Counted from the stretch's first letter, positions 40,946 to 50,911 are shown. The stretch: 64,000 nucleotides of DNA from VRUE01 sp963774405 (GCA_963774405.1 CAVZEV010000005.1:620001-684000); one strand, 5' to 3'. The notes: generated by a model not told the origin, from the letters alone. Made by a program: numbers and translations.

Positions 40946-42778
40946 CTAGTGTTTCTGGTGCCGTTTTTCCCGCTTTTCCTTCTGCTTTGCGCGCCGTTCC
41001 GCCTTGACCTGGCGGATCACCTGCTGGCGTTCGCGGCGGGTCAGCGGGATTTCCCGCGCTTCTTCGCTGCAGCCGCGGCCGACGCAGTCCTCGAGCCGTT
41101 CGGTCAGTTCGTGGTGGAGGAAGTTGCGCACGGGGAAGTAGTTGGGGATGCGGACCAGGTTGTTGAGCTCATACGGGTCGGTTTCGAGGTCGTAGAGCTC
41201 CTTCTCGCCGTCGGGCCAGGCGATGTACTTGTAGGGGCCGAGGCGGATTCCCTCGTAGTCCTTGGGCGGCGCCAGGATCGACGCCGTCGCCCCCTTGTGC
41301 CGCGGGTGCAGCTCCGGGATCGCGCTGGTGCTGTGCTTGCGCTGGGCCGTCGTCGCGCTCTGGTCGCCCGGTTCGGCGATCGCACCCGCTTCGTCGACGT
41401 CCGAGGTTTCGACGAAGGACTCGAAGAGGTAGGGCCGCAGGGTGCGCAGTTTGGGATCTTCGAAGAACGGCCTCATCGAGCGCCCGTCGAGACTCTTGTC
41501 GGGTTTGACCCCGGCCAGGTCGAGCACGGTCGGCGCGATGTCGATGTTGCCGACGATCTCGCCCGATTCGCTGCCGGGCTTGATGTGGGGCCCGCGGATC
41601 AGGAAAGGCAGGTGAGTGGAGGGCTCGTAGGCGAGGAACTTGCCGCCGATCAGGCGGTGCTCGCCGAAGAAGAAGCCGTTGTCGGAGGTGAAGAGGATGT
41701 AGGTGTTGCGCAGCCGGTGCAGCGAGCCGAGGGTGTCGATTATCTGCTTGACCCCGTCGTCGATCGAGCGCTCGGCCTCCAGCTGCTTGTCCCAGTAGAC
41801 ACGGTAGGTGTGGATGTCGCTGAGCGAGAGGTAGGGCGCTTCGCGGATGAAGCTCGGCTTGTCGGAGACGTTGCCCTCGTCGAAGCCCTGGGCGCGGTTG
41901 TGTGGGAAGGGGGCGCCTTTGAACCAGTCGTAGTGGCGCGGGGCGGGCTCGGGGCCGGCCGGCTGGCGGAAGTCGCCGTGCGGAGAGGTGTAGTCGAGCT
42001 GCAGGTAGAAGGGCTGTTCGGGAGAGGTGTTGCGCAGCTCCTCGGTCGCCAGGTTGTTCAGCATGTCGGTCTCGTAGAAGCAGGGCTGGCCGTTGAGCGG
42101 CGCGAAGGGGCAGCCCGGGTCGTCGCGGACCGTGTACTGACGCGGTTCCCAGGGCCCCGAGTCCCCGTAGGGGCCTTCGATCACGCCGTTGTTGTTGAGC
42201 GAGTAGCCGTAGTAGTAGTGGGTCGTGTCGGCCTTCAGCACCGAGTGCCAGGAACTCCAGCCCGGCGGCACTTCGGCGCCGCTGGAATACGGTTCGTCGC
42301 CGTAGCCGTTGAGGAACTTGCCGATGTGGATCGTGCGGTAGCCGGCGCCCTGCATCCAGGTGGCGATGTTGTGGGAGTAGGCGCCGCGGAAGGAGAAGCC
42401 GAAGTAGCCGCCGTTGGGCTGGATGTTGCCCTTGACGCCGTCGTTGTGGGCGTAGCGGCCGGTCAGCAGGCTGACCCGCGAGGGGCAGCAGAGCGGGTAG
42501 GAGACGTAGTAGCGGTTGAAGGTCTCGCCGCGCTTGGCGATCAGGTCGAGGGTGTTGGGCATCGCCCGCAGCTTCGGGTTGCCGAGGGATGCGTAGAGGC
42601 CGTCGAGGGTCTGATCGTCGGTCTGGATGACGACGAAGCTGGGCCGTGCAGGGGTCGCGGCGGCAGCGCTGGAGCGGAATCCCGCCGTGGCGAGCAGGCA
42701 GAGCAGGGCCAGCATGCCCGCCGCGATCACGGCGAGCCGGATTCTCCGTCCTGCCCTGCTTTGTTCGTCTCGGTGCAT
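40946..42778 (-). CDS. Exported sulfatase (arylsulfatase family S1)
   Basis: Formylglycine-dependent sulfatase. After a hydrophobic N-terminal segment (IRLAVIAAGMLALLCLLA, signal/anchor), the metal motif FVVIQTDDQTLDG is at about 48-60 and the FGly consensus CCPSRVSLLTGRYAHNDG has Cys97 in C-x-P-S-R. YILFTSDNGFFFGEHRLIGG carries the later metal and substrate residues. The C-terminal 30 residues are very Arg/Lys-rich (RRERQQVIRQVKAERRAKQK). At 610 aa it is a normal length. A formylglycine-generating enzyme is not in view. Substrate likely a sulfated polymer; inference. Confidence 0.9.
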   Translation of the reverse strand: MHRDEQSRAGRRIRLAVIAAGMLALLCLLATAGFRSSAAAATPARPSFVVIQTDDQTLDGLYASLGNPKLRAMPNTLDLIAKRGETFNRYYVSYPLCCPSRVSLLTGRYAHNDGVKGNIQPNGGYFGFSFRGAYSHNIATWMQGAGYRTIHIGKFLNGYGDEPYSSGAEVPPGWSSWHSVLKADTTHYYYGYSLNNNGVIEGPYGDSGPWEPRQYTVRDDPGCPFAPLNGQPCFYETDMLNNLATEELRNTSPEQPFYLQLDYTSPHGDFRQPAGPEPAPRHYDWFKGAPFPHNRAQGFDEGNVSDKPSFIREAPYLSLSDIHTYRVYWDKQLEAERSIDDGVKQIIDTLGSLHRLRNTYILFTSDNGFFFGEHRLIGGKFLAYEPSTHLPFLIRGPHIKPGSESGEIVGNIDIAPTVLDLAGVKPDKSLDGRSMRPFFEDPKLRTLRPYLFESFVETSDVDEAGAIAEPGDQSATTAQRKHSTSAIPELHPRHKGATASILAPPKDYEGIRLGPYKYIAWPDGEKELYDLETDPYELNNLVRIPNYFPVRNFLHHELTERLEDCVGRGCSEEAREIPLTRRERQQVIRQVKAERRAKQKEKREKRHQKH

Positions 42779-42855
42779 GGAGGTGGGTGCTCGCGCAGGC
42801 GACCTACCGGTCGAAACAACTACGCGGGCTGAAGTTGCGAAACGCTAGAGATCGC

Positions 42856-43539
42856 TCAGGACGCGCCGAGCTTTTTGGCGGCGTCGCGGAACGTTTTCAC
42901 GGTCGCGCTCGGCGCCTTGCGGCCTTCGAGTTTCTCGCCGTGGCGGTTGACCCAGATCACCGGCACGTTCATTTTCAGCAGCGGCGCAACGTCGTTGGTG
43001 TAGTTGCAGCCGATGTGCAGCCAGCCTTTCTTGCCGCCGATCCGCCGCGCCGCCTCTTTGAAGTGGACGGGGTCGGGCTTGTAGCTGCGCACCTGCTGCG
43101 CGGTGACGACGAGGTCGAGTTCGGTGCGCAGGTGGCGGCGCGAGATGCCGAGCAGTTTGTCGTCGATGTTGGAGACGATGCCGATCTCGTAGCGCTTGCC
43201 GAGCCGGTCCATCGCCGCGTTGGACTCGCGGAAGGGCAGCCAGTAGGCGACGCTGTCGGGCAGGAACTGCGCCCGCGAGGGCTCGATCTCCCAGCCCAGC
43301 TCGCCGGCGACCTTGACGATCGTGCGGCGCAACACCTCGGCGTAGAGCTCATAGGAGCCGGCCATGATTTCGGCCTGGACCTCCATGAAGCGGGCGAGGA
43401 AGGGCTCCTCTTCGAAGCTGAAGCCGTCTTTCGCCGCCTCTTTCTTGCAGGCGTCGATGATGCCTTTCTCCCAATCGATCAGGGTGCCGTAACAGTCGGT
43501 GGTCACCCATTTGATGGTTTTGAGACTGGGAAGGGGCAT
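42856..43539 (-). CDS. HAD-superfamily hydrolase, haloacid dehalogenase type II-like
   Basis: 227 aa. Motif I is VTTDCYGTLIDW with nucleophile Asp15; motif II is IGIVSNIDDKLL; motif III lysine is in RSYKPDPVHFKEAARRIG; motif IV is NDVAPLLKMNVPVIWVN. The Ser/Asn-rich cap lies between motifs I and II as in the type II dehalogenases. It could be a dehalogenase or, more commonly for such homologues, a phosphatase. Its start is 113 bp from the divergent sucC. Confidence 0.85.
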   Translation of the reverse strand: MPLPSLKTIKWVTTDCYGTLIDWEKGIIDACKKEAAKDGFSFEEEPFLARFMEVQAEIMAGSYELYAEVLRRTIVKVAGELGWEIEPSRAQFLPDSVAYWLPFRESNAAMDRLGKRYEIGIVSNIDDKLLGISRRHLRTELDLVVTAQQVRSYKPDPVHFKEAARRIGGKKGWLHIGCNYTNDVAPLLKMNVPVIWVNRHGEKLEGRKAPSATVKTFRDAAKKLGAS

Positions 43540-43651
43540 GGCGGCGGCGCATTATGCCAATCGGCTCGATCGCAGGCGGCGCGCCACTGGAAGTCGGCCG
43601 CGGCGAAGGTCGGATAGGCTGCCGCCCGCGCCGCAGGGGCGCGCTTCCACA

Positions 43652-44816
43652 ATGGACCTCGTCGAGTATCAGGGAAAGCAGCTTTTCGCCAAGCACGGCG
43701 TCGCCGTGCCGAGTGGCGAGGTCGCCGCCGACGTCGAGAGCGCCGTCGCCGCGGCGGAGCGGATCGGCTACCCCTGCGCGATCAAGGCCCAGGTGCTGAT
43801 CGGCGGCCGCGGCAAGGCGGGCGGGATCAAGATCGCCAAGGACGCCGGGGAGGCGCGCGAGTTCGCCGACGCGATCCTCGGCATGGACATCGTCGGCCCC
43901 CACGGCGAGGGCCCCTTCCGCGTCGATCAGGTCTGGATCGAGGGCGGCTCGGACATCGCCTCGGAGTACTACGCCTCGGTGATCCTCGACCGCGGCGAGA
44001 AGAAGCTGCTGGCGATGGTCTCCGCCAAGGGCGGGGTGGACATCGAGGCGGTCGCCGCCGAGGACCCCGACGCGCTGGTCAAGGTCCACATCGACCCGAC
44101 CAAGCCCTTCGACGCCGCCGCCGCGAGGCCGATCGTCGACGCCGCGGGCCTCGACGAGGACGTCCGCGACCAGGCCGCCGAGGTCTTGGTCAAGCTGGCC
44201 GAGGTGGCGAGCTCCGAGGACGCCTCCCTGATCGAGGTCAACCCGCTGATCGTCACCAACGATCGCGAGATCGTCGCCCTCGACGCCAAGGTGACGATCG
44301 ACGGCAACGCCCTCTTCCGCCACCAGGACCTGGCCGAGATCGCCGACACCGCCGACGATCCGCAGGAGGCGATGGCGAAGGAGAAGGGGCTCACCTACGT
44401 CAAGCTCGACGGCAACGTCGGCATCCTCGCCAACGGCGCCGGGCTCTGCATGTCGACGCTGGACGTGGTCGCCCAGGCGGGCGGCGCCCCGGCCAACTTC
44501 CTCGACGCCGGCGGCGGCTCCAAGGCGGAGGCGATCGTCGATGCGCTGACCGTGATCACCTCCGACGACAAGGTCACCGCGATCCTCTTCAACATCTTCG
44601 GCGGCATCACCCGCTGCGACGAGATCGCCAAGGGCATCGTCACCGCCTCGCAGCAGATGAACCTGCAGCTGCCGCTGGTCGTGCGACTCGACGGCACCAA
44701 CTCCGAGGAGGGGCTGAAGATCCTCGCCGAGGCGAACCTGCCGAACCTGAACCAGGAGACGACGATGCTCGGCGCCGCACGCCGCGTGGTCGAGCTGGCG
44801 GGAGGCACCTGCGTGA
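43652..44816 (+). CDS. sucC: Succinyl-CoA synthetase beta subunit, frameshift at 3' end
   Basis: ADP-forming subunit of the TCA-cycle enzyme. MDLVEYQGKQLFAKHGVAVP and ATP-grasp region IKAQVLIGGRGKAGGIKIAK, then ILFNIFGGITRCDEIAKGIV (nucleotide/CoA region) and QLPLVVRLDGTNSEEGLKIL are diagnostic. The frame reads correctly to RRVVELAGG (44802) but the natural TGA (44814-44816), which overlaps the sucD GTG, is one base out of phase, implying one extra base between 44798 and 44812. As a core metabolic gene with a single indel this is most likely a sequence error. Length about 388 aa. Confidence 0.92.
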
Positions 44817-45687
44817 GCATCATCGTCGGCAACGAGACCAAGCTGGTCGTCTCCGGCCTGACCGGCCGCGAGGGCTCCTTCCACGGCCTGCGCAACAAGG
44901 CCTACGGGACCGACCTGGTCGCCGGCGTCACCCCGGGCAAGGGCGGCCAGGACGTCGAGGGCGTGCCGTCTTCGACACGATCGCCGAGTCGGTCGAGCAG
45001 GCCGGCGCCAACACCTCGATGATCTTCGTCCCGGCTCGCTTCGCCGCGGCGGCGATCGACGAGGCGATCGAGTCCGGCGTCGAGACGGTGATCGCGATCA
45101 CCGAGGGGATCCCCGTCCTCGACATGCTCAACACCTACTGGAAGGCCAAGGAGGCCGGCGTCCGGCTACTCGGGCCCAACTGCCCCGGCGCGCTCTCGCC
45201 GGGAAAGGCCAACGTCGGCATCATCCCCGCCCAGTTCTTCGATCCTGGCCCGATCGGCGTCGTCTCCAAGTCGGGCACGCTGACCTACCAGATCGGCAAC
45301 GAGCTGAAGCAGGCGGGCACCGGCAACTCCTCGATCGTCGGCATCGGCGGCGACCCGATCATCGGCTCGGACTTCATCGACATCCTCACCCTGTATGAGG
45401 CCGATCCCGAGACCGAGCTGATCGTGATGGTCGGTGAGATCGGCGGCGACGCCGAGGAGCGCGCCGCCGAGTTCATCGCCGCCGAGATCTCCAAGCCGGT
45501 GGTCGCCTACATCGCCGGCTTCACCGCCCCGCCTGGCAAGCAGATGGGCCACGCCGGGGCGATCATCTCCGGCTCCTCGGGCACCGCCCAGGCGAAGAAG
45601 GACGCGCTCGAAGCGAAGGGCGTGCGGGTCGGCGAAAGCCCGACCGAGACGGCCCAGATCGCCGTCGAAGTGCTTCGCGGCTCCTAG
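44813..45687 (+). CDS. sucD: Succinyl-CoA synthetase alpha subunit, one frameshift
   Basis: GTG 44813 starts VSIIVGNETKLVVSGLTGRE and reads GLRNKAYGTDLVAGVTPGKG to about 44965, where CC should be CCC (GTGCC-GTC) so that VFDTIAESVEQAGANTSMIF continues. The remainder is canonical: FVPARFAAAAIDEAIESGVE, ITEGIPVLDML, GPNCPGALSPGKANVGIIPA, SKSGTLTYQIGNELKQAG and the phosphohistidine region GKQMGHAGAIISGSSGTAQA with His. About 291 aa after correction. The homopolymer deletion is typical of a long-read error. Confidence 0.93.
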
Positions 45688-45717
45688 TCGTCCGGGGCTT
45701 CGGCTACCAACTCCGGC

Positions 45718-46945
45718 ATGGAGTTGGAGATTGACGGTGCCGAGACGCGGCCGGTGCGGCTTGACGTCGCCGACGATCTGCGGCGCGGGCACGGCAGCGT
45801 CTTCTTCCGCCTCTGGTTTGCGCTGCCGTTCCTGCTCTGGCTCGGGCTCTGGGCGATCGCGGCGTTCTTCGTCGTCGATCGCCAACTGGTTTGACACTCG
45901 TCTTGGGGTACTCGCCCTCGCCGCTGCACGGGTTCTTCGCCCGGTTCGTCCGTTTCGCGTACCTACGTCTACGCCTATGTCAATCTGGCCGCGGAGCCGC
46001 TGCCGCGCTTCGACGGCAAGCCGGGCTACCCGATCGACGTCGAGATCGACCCGCCGGCCCGGCAGAACCGCTGGACGGTGGCTTCCGCTTCGTGCTCGTC
46101 GGTCCCGGCGCTGATCGTCCTCAGCGCTTTCTTCGGCTCCGGGAGCAGGCTTCACGGCACCTCGGAGCCGAAGTCGGCTTCGCCATCGCGGCCTGGTCGT
46201 CGCCGCTGCCTGCTCGGCTGGTTCGTCGGGCTGTCCCGCGGGCGAATGCCGCGCGGCCTGCGCGACCTGGTCGCCTACGGGCTCTCCTACGCGGCGCAGG
46301 CCTGGGCCTACATGCGTTGCTGACCGACCGCTATCCCTCGAGCGACCCTCTGACGGCCATCGGCCCGCTGCCCGTCCGCGAAGATCCCGTACAGCTCGAG
46401 AGCCCGCGACGAGCTGCGGCGCAGCCGCCTCACCGTCTTCTTCCGCCTGCTGCTCGCGATCCCACACCTCGTCTGGCTCGCGCTGTGGGGAATCGCCGCG
46501 CTGTTCGCCGCGATCGCCAACTGGTTCGCGACGCTGTTCGCCGGCGTCTCGCCCCAGCCGGCCTGCACCGCTTCCTCGCCGCCTACGTGCGCTACGAGCT
46601 GCACGTGGGCGCCTACGTGTACCTGATCGGCAATCCGTTCCCGGGCTTCACCGGCGAGCGAAAGGCAGCTATCCGATCGAACTGCGCGTCGCCGAGCGCG
46701 AGCGCCAGAATCGCTGGACCGTCGTCTTCCGCCTGGTGCTCGCGCTGCCGGCGCTGCTGACTCGTGGGCGCCTACGGATCGCTGCTCGTCGCCGTCGCCT
46801 TCCTCGGCTGGTTCGCCTGGCTGTTCACCGGCCGATGCCGCTCGGCCTGCGCAACGCCGGCGCCCTGGCGCTGCGCTACTCGGCCCAGACCTACGGGTAC
46901 CTTTTCCTGGTGACCGGCAACTACCCCTACAGCGGGCCCTGCGTC
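45718..46945 (+). pseudogene. DUF4389-type membrane protein, about a dozen frameshifts
   Basis: Intact segments appear one after another in shifting frames: MELEIDGAETRPVRLDVADD, LGYSPSPLHGFFARFVRF, NLAAEPLPRFDGKPGYPIDV, LLGWFVGLSRGRMPRGLRDL, LTDRYPSSDPLTAI, LRRSRLTVFFRLLLAIPHLV, GLHRFLAAYVRYELHVGAYV and LRNAGALALRYSAQTYGYLF. They spell two consecutive DUF4389 domains (paired membrane helices with R/H-rich loops). Sequence within segments is well conserved and no convincing nonsense changes occur except those created by frame changes, so this looks like dense sequencing error and less like an old pseudogene. Function of DUF4389 is unknown. Confidence 0.65.
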
Positions 46946-46995
46946 GCGCCGCCGTCTGCACCCGCCACGCCCGCGGTGCCCATGGCGTCGCCACG

Positions 46996-48251
46996 TTGCC
47001 TGACGCTCGGAGCGGGGAGGGCGAGCAGGGCGCCTGCGGCAGCTGGCGCGGCCCGCGACACTGGCCCTGCTGGCCGGCGCCGCGCTGTGGGCCTGGGGAG
47101 CGCACGCGCTCTGGAGCTCGGGTGCTCCGCCGTCGGTGCACCTGCCGGACGTCGCGCCGACGCATCGATTCTTCACGAGTCCTTCCTGCCGCGCAGCGCC
47201 TCCTATCAACGCTTCCTGGGGATCGACGCGCCTGCTGGCGAGCGTCACACTGCTCGCCGTGCTCGCCGTCTACGCCCGGCGCGGGCACCGCCTGATGCGC
47301 GAGTCGGCGGCGGGCCGGGTCGGCACCGGGATGCTGCTCGGGATGCTCGGCTTCGCGGTCGTCTGGCTGGCCGAAGCTGCCGTTCGGACTGGCCGCGGTC
47401 TGGTGGGAGCGGCGCTACGAGGTCTCCCACCAGGGCTATCTGGGATGGGTCGTGGAGAGCTTCCTCGGACTCGGCGCGACGTTCCTCTTCGTCTCCGCGG
47501 CGCTGGCGATCGCCATGGGCCTGGCCGGGCGCGCTGCGGCGCTGGTGGTGGCTCGCCGCAGCGCCGCCTTCGTCGGGCTCGCCCTGCTCTTCACCTTCGT
47601 CGGTCCCTATCTCGTCCCAAACACCTCGTCGCTGCGCGATCCGTATGCTGGCCGACGCGCGGGTGCTCGAGCGCGCGAGGGGGTGGAGGGAACGCGGTTC
47701 GCGGTCGAGGACGTCAACCGCTTCACCACCGCGCCCAACGCCGAGTCGACCGGGCTCGGCCCGACGCGGACGGTGATCCTCTGGAACACGCTGCTGGGCG
47801 GCCGCTTCAGCCGGGCCGAGGTCCGCGCCGTGCTCGGCCACGAGTTCGCCCATCTCGCCCACGACGACCCGCTCAAGCAGCGTCGGCTGGCTGGCGCTCT
47901 TCCTGATCCCCGCCATCGCGGGCTGGTCGAGCTGGCTCACCCGCCGCCGCGGCGGCCTCGCGCGTCCCGGAGGCCGTGCCGGTGGCGCTGCTCGTCCTCG
48001 TCGTCCTGCAGCTGCTGGCCGCGCCGATGTTCAACCTTCTCAGCCGCCGGGCCGAGGCCTCGGCCGACTGGTCCTCCTTGGAAGCGACCCACGAACCGGC
48101 GGTCGCCCGGGCGATGTTCCGCCGGCTCAGCACGACAAGCCACGGCTCACCCGATCCGCCGGGCTGGACCGCGCTGCTCTACGGCAGCCACCCGACGATC
48201 ATGCAGCGGATCGAGATGACCTACGCCTGGGAACGGGCGCAGCGGCCCTGA
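46996..48251 (+). pseudogene. M48-family membrane metallopeptidase (CAAX protease-like), about ten frameshifts
   Basis: Segments readable across frames: LALLAGAALWAWGAHALWSS, ESFLPRSASYQRFLGID, LLASVTLLAVLAVYARRGHR, WWERRYEVSHQGYLGWVVES, LGLGATFLFVSAALAIAMGL, VEDVNRFTTAPNAESTGLGP, the zinc motif VLGHEFAHLAHDDPLK, and SADWSSLEATHEPAVARAMF then HPTIMQRIEMTYAWERAQRP. These match Ste24/HtpX-like integral-membrane peptidases of about 415 aa. The catalytic HEFAH is preserved. As with the gene before it, the number of frame changes is far above the rest of the window. It ends 103 bp before the aminotransferase gene. Confidence 0.7.
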
Positions 48252-48253
48252 GC

Positions 48254-48300
48254 TTCCGGTGCGCTTTATCCCTCTATAACGGGGAAAAGGCGCACCGGAA
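48254..48300. repeat. Palindromic element P5 (family with P4)
   Basis: Inverted repeat TTCCGGTGCGCTTTATCCC ... GGGGAAAAGGCGCACCGGAA immediately after the M48 gene stop. Nineteen left-arm bases and twelve right-arm bases are identical to P4 (37135-37181); the loop (TCTATAAC against CGAATAGC) varies. A plausible terminator and repeat family. Confidence 0.85.
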
Positions 48301-48354
48301 CGGACGTCGGCCTCGTAGTCGGCCGAGGCGGTGCGTTGCTAGGCTCGCTTTCAC

Positions 48355-49458
48355 ATGGCTGGCGAGACGATTTCGTTTGCGAGAGGGGCGCCCAGCGCCG
48401 ACATCCTGCCGCGCGATGCGGTGCGCGACGCGGCCGTGATCGCGCTTGCCGAGGACTGGGAAAAGGCCCTTTCCTACGGCACCGGGATCGGCCACCCGGG
48501 GCTCTGCGAGTGGATCGCGCAGCGCCACGGGGGGATCGATGCCGGCCAGGTGATGGTTGCCAACGGCTCGCTCGAGGCCGGCTGGATGCTCTTCGAGCAC
48601 CTGCTCGGGCCGGGCGACCGGGTCGTGGTCGAGCAGCCGACATACGACCGCACGCTGCTGATGCTGCAGCGGCTCGGGGTCGAGCTGGTGCCGGTCTCGC
48701 TCGAGGACGACGGGCTCGACCTCGCTGAGCTGGAAGCGGCCCTGGCGCAGGGGCCGATCAAGCTCGCCCACGTCATCCCCAACTTCCACAACCCGGCCGG
48801 CTGCACGCTCTCGGCCGAGAAGCGGGTGCGGCTGGTCGAGCTCGCTGCCGAGCACGACTTCTGGATCTTCGAGGACGACCCCTACCGCGAGCTGCCCTTC
48901 GAGGGCGAGGGGCTGGAGACGATGCTGGAGATCGACAAGGCGGAAAAGGTCGTCCACGCCTCCTCCTTCTCCAAGACCGTCAGCCCCGGCGTGCGGGTCG
49001 GCTACCTCGTCGGTCCGGCAACGGAGATCGCCAAGCTCGCCAAGCGGGCCAACGAGACCTACATCTCTCCCAACATGCTGGCCGAGGCCGTGGTGCTCGA
49101 GCTCTGCCGCTCGGGCGGGCTCGACCGCAACATCGAGTTCGTCAAGGGCGCCCTGCAGGCGCGCCGCGACGCCCTGGTAGAGGCATTGGGTGAGCAGATA
49201 CCCGAGGCCGAGTTCGTCGTCCCCGGCGGCGGCTACTTCCTCTGGCTCGACCTCGCCGAGGGCACCGACACCAGCGCCCTGCTGGCCGAGGCCAAGGGCG
49301 AGGGCGTCGCCTTCGTCGCCGGCCCCGACTTCATGATCGAGGGCGGCGCCAACAGCCTGCGGCTCTCCTTCGCCAGCGTGCCGCCGGAGCGAATCGGCGA
49401 GGGCATCGCCCGCATCGCCCGCGCGCTGGAGCGCATCCGCGCCGGCTCGCCCGCCTGA
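48355..49458 (+). CDS. Fold-type I PLP aminotransferase (2-aminoadipate/MocR-domain-like)
   Basis: Cytosolic aminotransferase of the class I/II fold, about 367 aa without HTH. ISFARGAPSADILPRDAV is the N-terminal family signature, SYGTGIGHPGLCEWIAQRHG follows, IPNFHNPAGCTLSAEKRVRL holds the Asn/Pro cofactor contact, and HASSFSKTVSPGVRVGYLVG contains the PLP Lys (about 206). It resembles the LysN/2-aminoadipate transaminase group related to the MocR C-terminal domain. Substrate uncertain. Preceded by palindrome P5. Confidence 0.88.
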   Translation: MAGETISFARGAPSADILPRDAVRDAAVIALAEDWEKALSYGTGIGHPGLCEWIAQRHGGIDAGQVMVANGSLEAGWMLFEHLLGPGDRVVVEQPTYDRTLLMLQRLGVELVPVSLEDDGLDLAELEAALAQGPIKLAHVIPNFHNPAGCTLSAEKRVRLVELAAEHDFWIFEDDPYRELPFEGEGLETMLEIDKAEKVVHASSFSKTVSPGVRVGYLVGPATEIAKLAKRANETYISPNMLAEAVVLELCRSGGLDRNIEFVKGALQARRDALVEALGEQIPEAEFVVPGGGYFLWLDLAEGTDTSALLAEAKGEGVAFVAGPDFMIEGGANSLRLSFASVPPERIGEGIARIARALERIRAGSPA

Positions 49459-49545
49459 GCGAGCGACTCTCCCGCGCCGGCTGATCCAGCTGCGCCGACT
49501 CGCCGTAGGTGGGGTTGATGACCTATCCGCGACCGAGGAGGAAGC

Positions 49546-50214
49546 ATGGCTCTGGCCAATAAACCGAGCGCGCTGGAGCGCGTCACCAGCGACCCGGTGT
49601 CGCGGCGCAAGCTGCTCGCCGTCAGCGGCGGCTCGACCGCGCTGGCCGCGTTTCTCGCCGCCTGCGGCAGCGACAGCAGCAGCACCACGACCACCATGGC
49701 CGCCGGCAGCGGCGGCAAGACCGGCACCGAGCAGTTCGGCAAGGGCGACGTCGGCATCCTCAACTACGCGCTGACGCTCGAGTACCTCGAGACCGCCTTC
49801 TACGCCGACGTGGTCAAGAGCGGCCTCTTCAAGGGCTCCGACCTGGAGACGATCCGCAAGTTCGGCTCAGAGGAGGCCGAACACGTGACCGCGCTGACCG
49901 GCTTCGTCAAGCAGCTGGGCGGCAAGCCCGCGCCGAAGCCGAAGACCGAATTCCCGCTGAAGAGCGCCAAGTCCGTGCTCGAACTGGCGGCGACGGTGGA
50001 GAACCTCGGCGCCGCCGCCTACCTCGGTCAGGCGGCCAACATCAAGGGCGCCTCGGTGCTCGCCGCGGCGCTCTCGATCCACAGCGTCGAGGGCCGCCAC
50101 GCGGCCGCGCTCAACACCCTGCTGGGCGAATCGATCACCCCTGACGGGGCCTTCGCCAAACCCGCCGGCGCCGAGGAAGTCCTCAAGTCGGTCGAACCCT
50201 TCATCGTCGGCTGA
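49546..50214 (+). CDS. Exported ferritin-like protein (Tat/lipoprotein signal)
   Basis: N-terminal SRRKLLAVSGGSTALAAFLA then ACG is a twin-arginine signal with a lipobox-like Cys41, so the protein should be folded before export and membrane-anchored. The mature domain, GDVGILNYALTLEYLETAFY then FGSEEAEHVTALTGFVKQLG and EGRHAAALNTLLGE, is a ferritin-like four-helix bundle (Ferritin_2/DUF4439-type) with E-x6-Y and ExxH metal ligands. A close paralogue follows. Role in metal handling, peroxide removal or desiccation tolerance is inference. Confidence 0.86.
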   Translation: MALANKPSALERVTSDPVSRRKLLAVSGGSTALAAFLAACGSDSSSTTTTMAAGSGGKTGTEQFGKGDVGILNYALTLEYLETAFYADVVKSGLFKGSDLETIRKFGSEEAEHVTALTGFVKQLGGKPAPKPKTEFPLKSAKSVLELAATVENLGAAAYLGQAANIKGASVLAAALSIHSVEGRHAAALNTLLGESITPDGAFAKPAGAEEVLKSVEPFIVG

Positions 50215-50243
50215 GCCGGCGCAAAGCGCGAAAGGAGAACCAG

Positions 50244-50882
50244 ATGAGCGACCAGATCCTGGCCCAGCCCGAGCTCGCCGGTGTGCACGTCGACACCGAC
50301 AGCGAAGACATCTCCCGCAGCGAGGTGATCCTCAAGGGAGCGCTGGCGGCCGGTGCCGTCTACGGCGCGCTCGCGGTCGGCCCCTTCGTCGGCCGGGCGC
50401 TGGCGATGGCCGAAAGCGGCGACGTCGGCATCCTCAACTTCGCCCTCACCCTCGAGTACCTCGAGTCGACCTTCTACAAGGAAGCGAAGACCCGGGCGAA
50501 GGCTAGCGGCGACCTCAAGGGCCTGATCGAGCTGGTCGGGCGCGACGAGGAAGAACACGTCGGCGCGCTGACCGAAACGATCAAGAAGCTCGGCGGCAAG
50601 CCGGTGGCGGAGCCGAAGTTCGACTTCCCCTACAGCGGCACCTCCGGCTTCCTCAAGCTGGCCCAGACGTTCGAGGACACCGGGGTCAGCGCTTACAACG
50701 GCGCCGCGCCGCAGATCAAGGCGAAGGAAGTGCTGGAAGCGGCCGGCTCGATTGTCCAGGTCGAGGCCCGTCACGCGGCCGCTATCCGGCTGCAGAACTC
50801 AGAAGAACCGGCGCCGGAAGCGTTCGACCCGGCTCTGAGCGAAGCTAAGGTGCTGAAGGCGGTCGAACCCTTCATCGCCTAG
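50244..50882 (+). CDS. Exported ferritin-like protein, paralogue
   Basis: Same fold as the previous gene: SGDVGILNFALTLEYLESTF, YKEAKTRAKASGD, GRDEEEHVGALTETIKKLGG and VQVEARHAAAIRLQN. The N-terminus has a single Arg before a hydrophobic segment (SRSEVILKGALAAGAVYGAL) and no twin-arginine or lipobox Cys, so it may be a Sec-type anchored form, or be exported with the Tat-borne partner. It starts after AGGAGAA, 30 bp downstream of the first. Both precede an ECF sigma/anti-sigma pair and are probably under it. Confidence 0.84.
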   Translation: MSDQILAQPELAGVHVDTDSEDISRSEVILKGALAAGAVYGALAVGPFVGRALAMAESGDVGILNFALTLEYLESTFYKEAKTRAKASGDLKGLIELVGRDEEEHVGALTETIKKLGGKPVAEPKFDFPYSGTSGFLKLAQTFEDTGVSAYNGAAPQIKAKEVLEAAGSIVQVEARHAAAIRLQNSEEPAPEAFDPALSEAKVLKAVEPFIA

Positions 50883-50911
50883 CCCGCCGAACGGTCGAGG
50901 AGAAATCGAAG

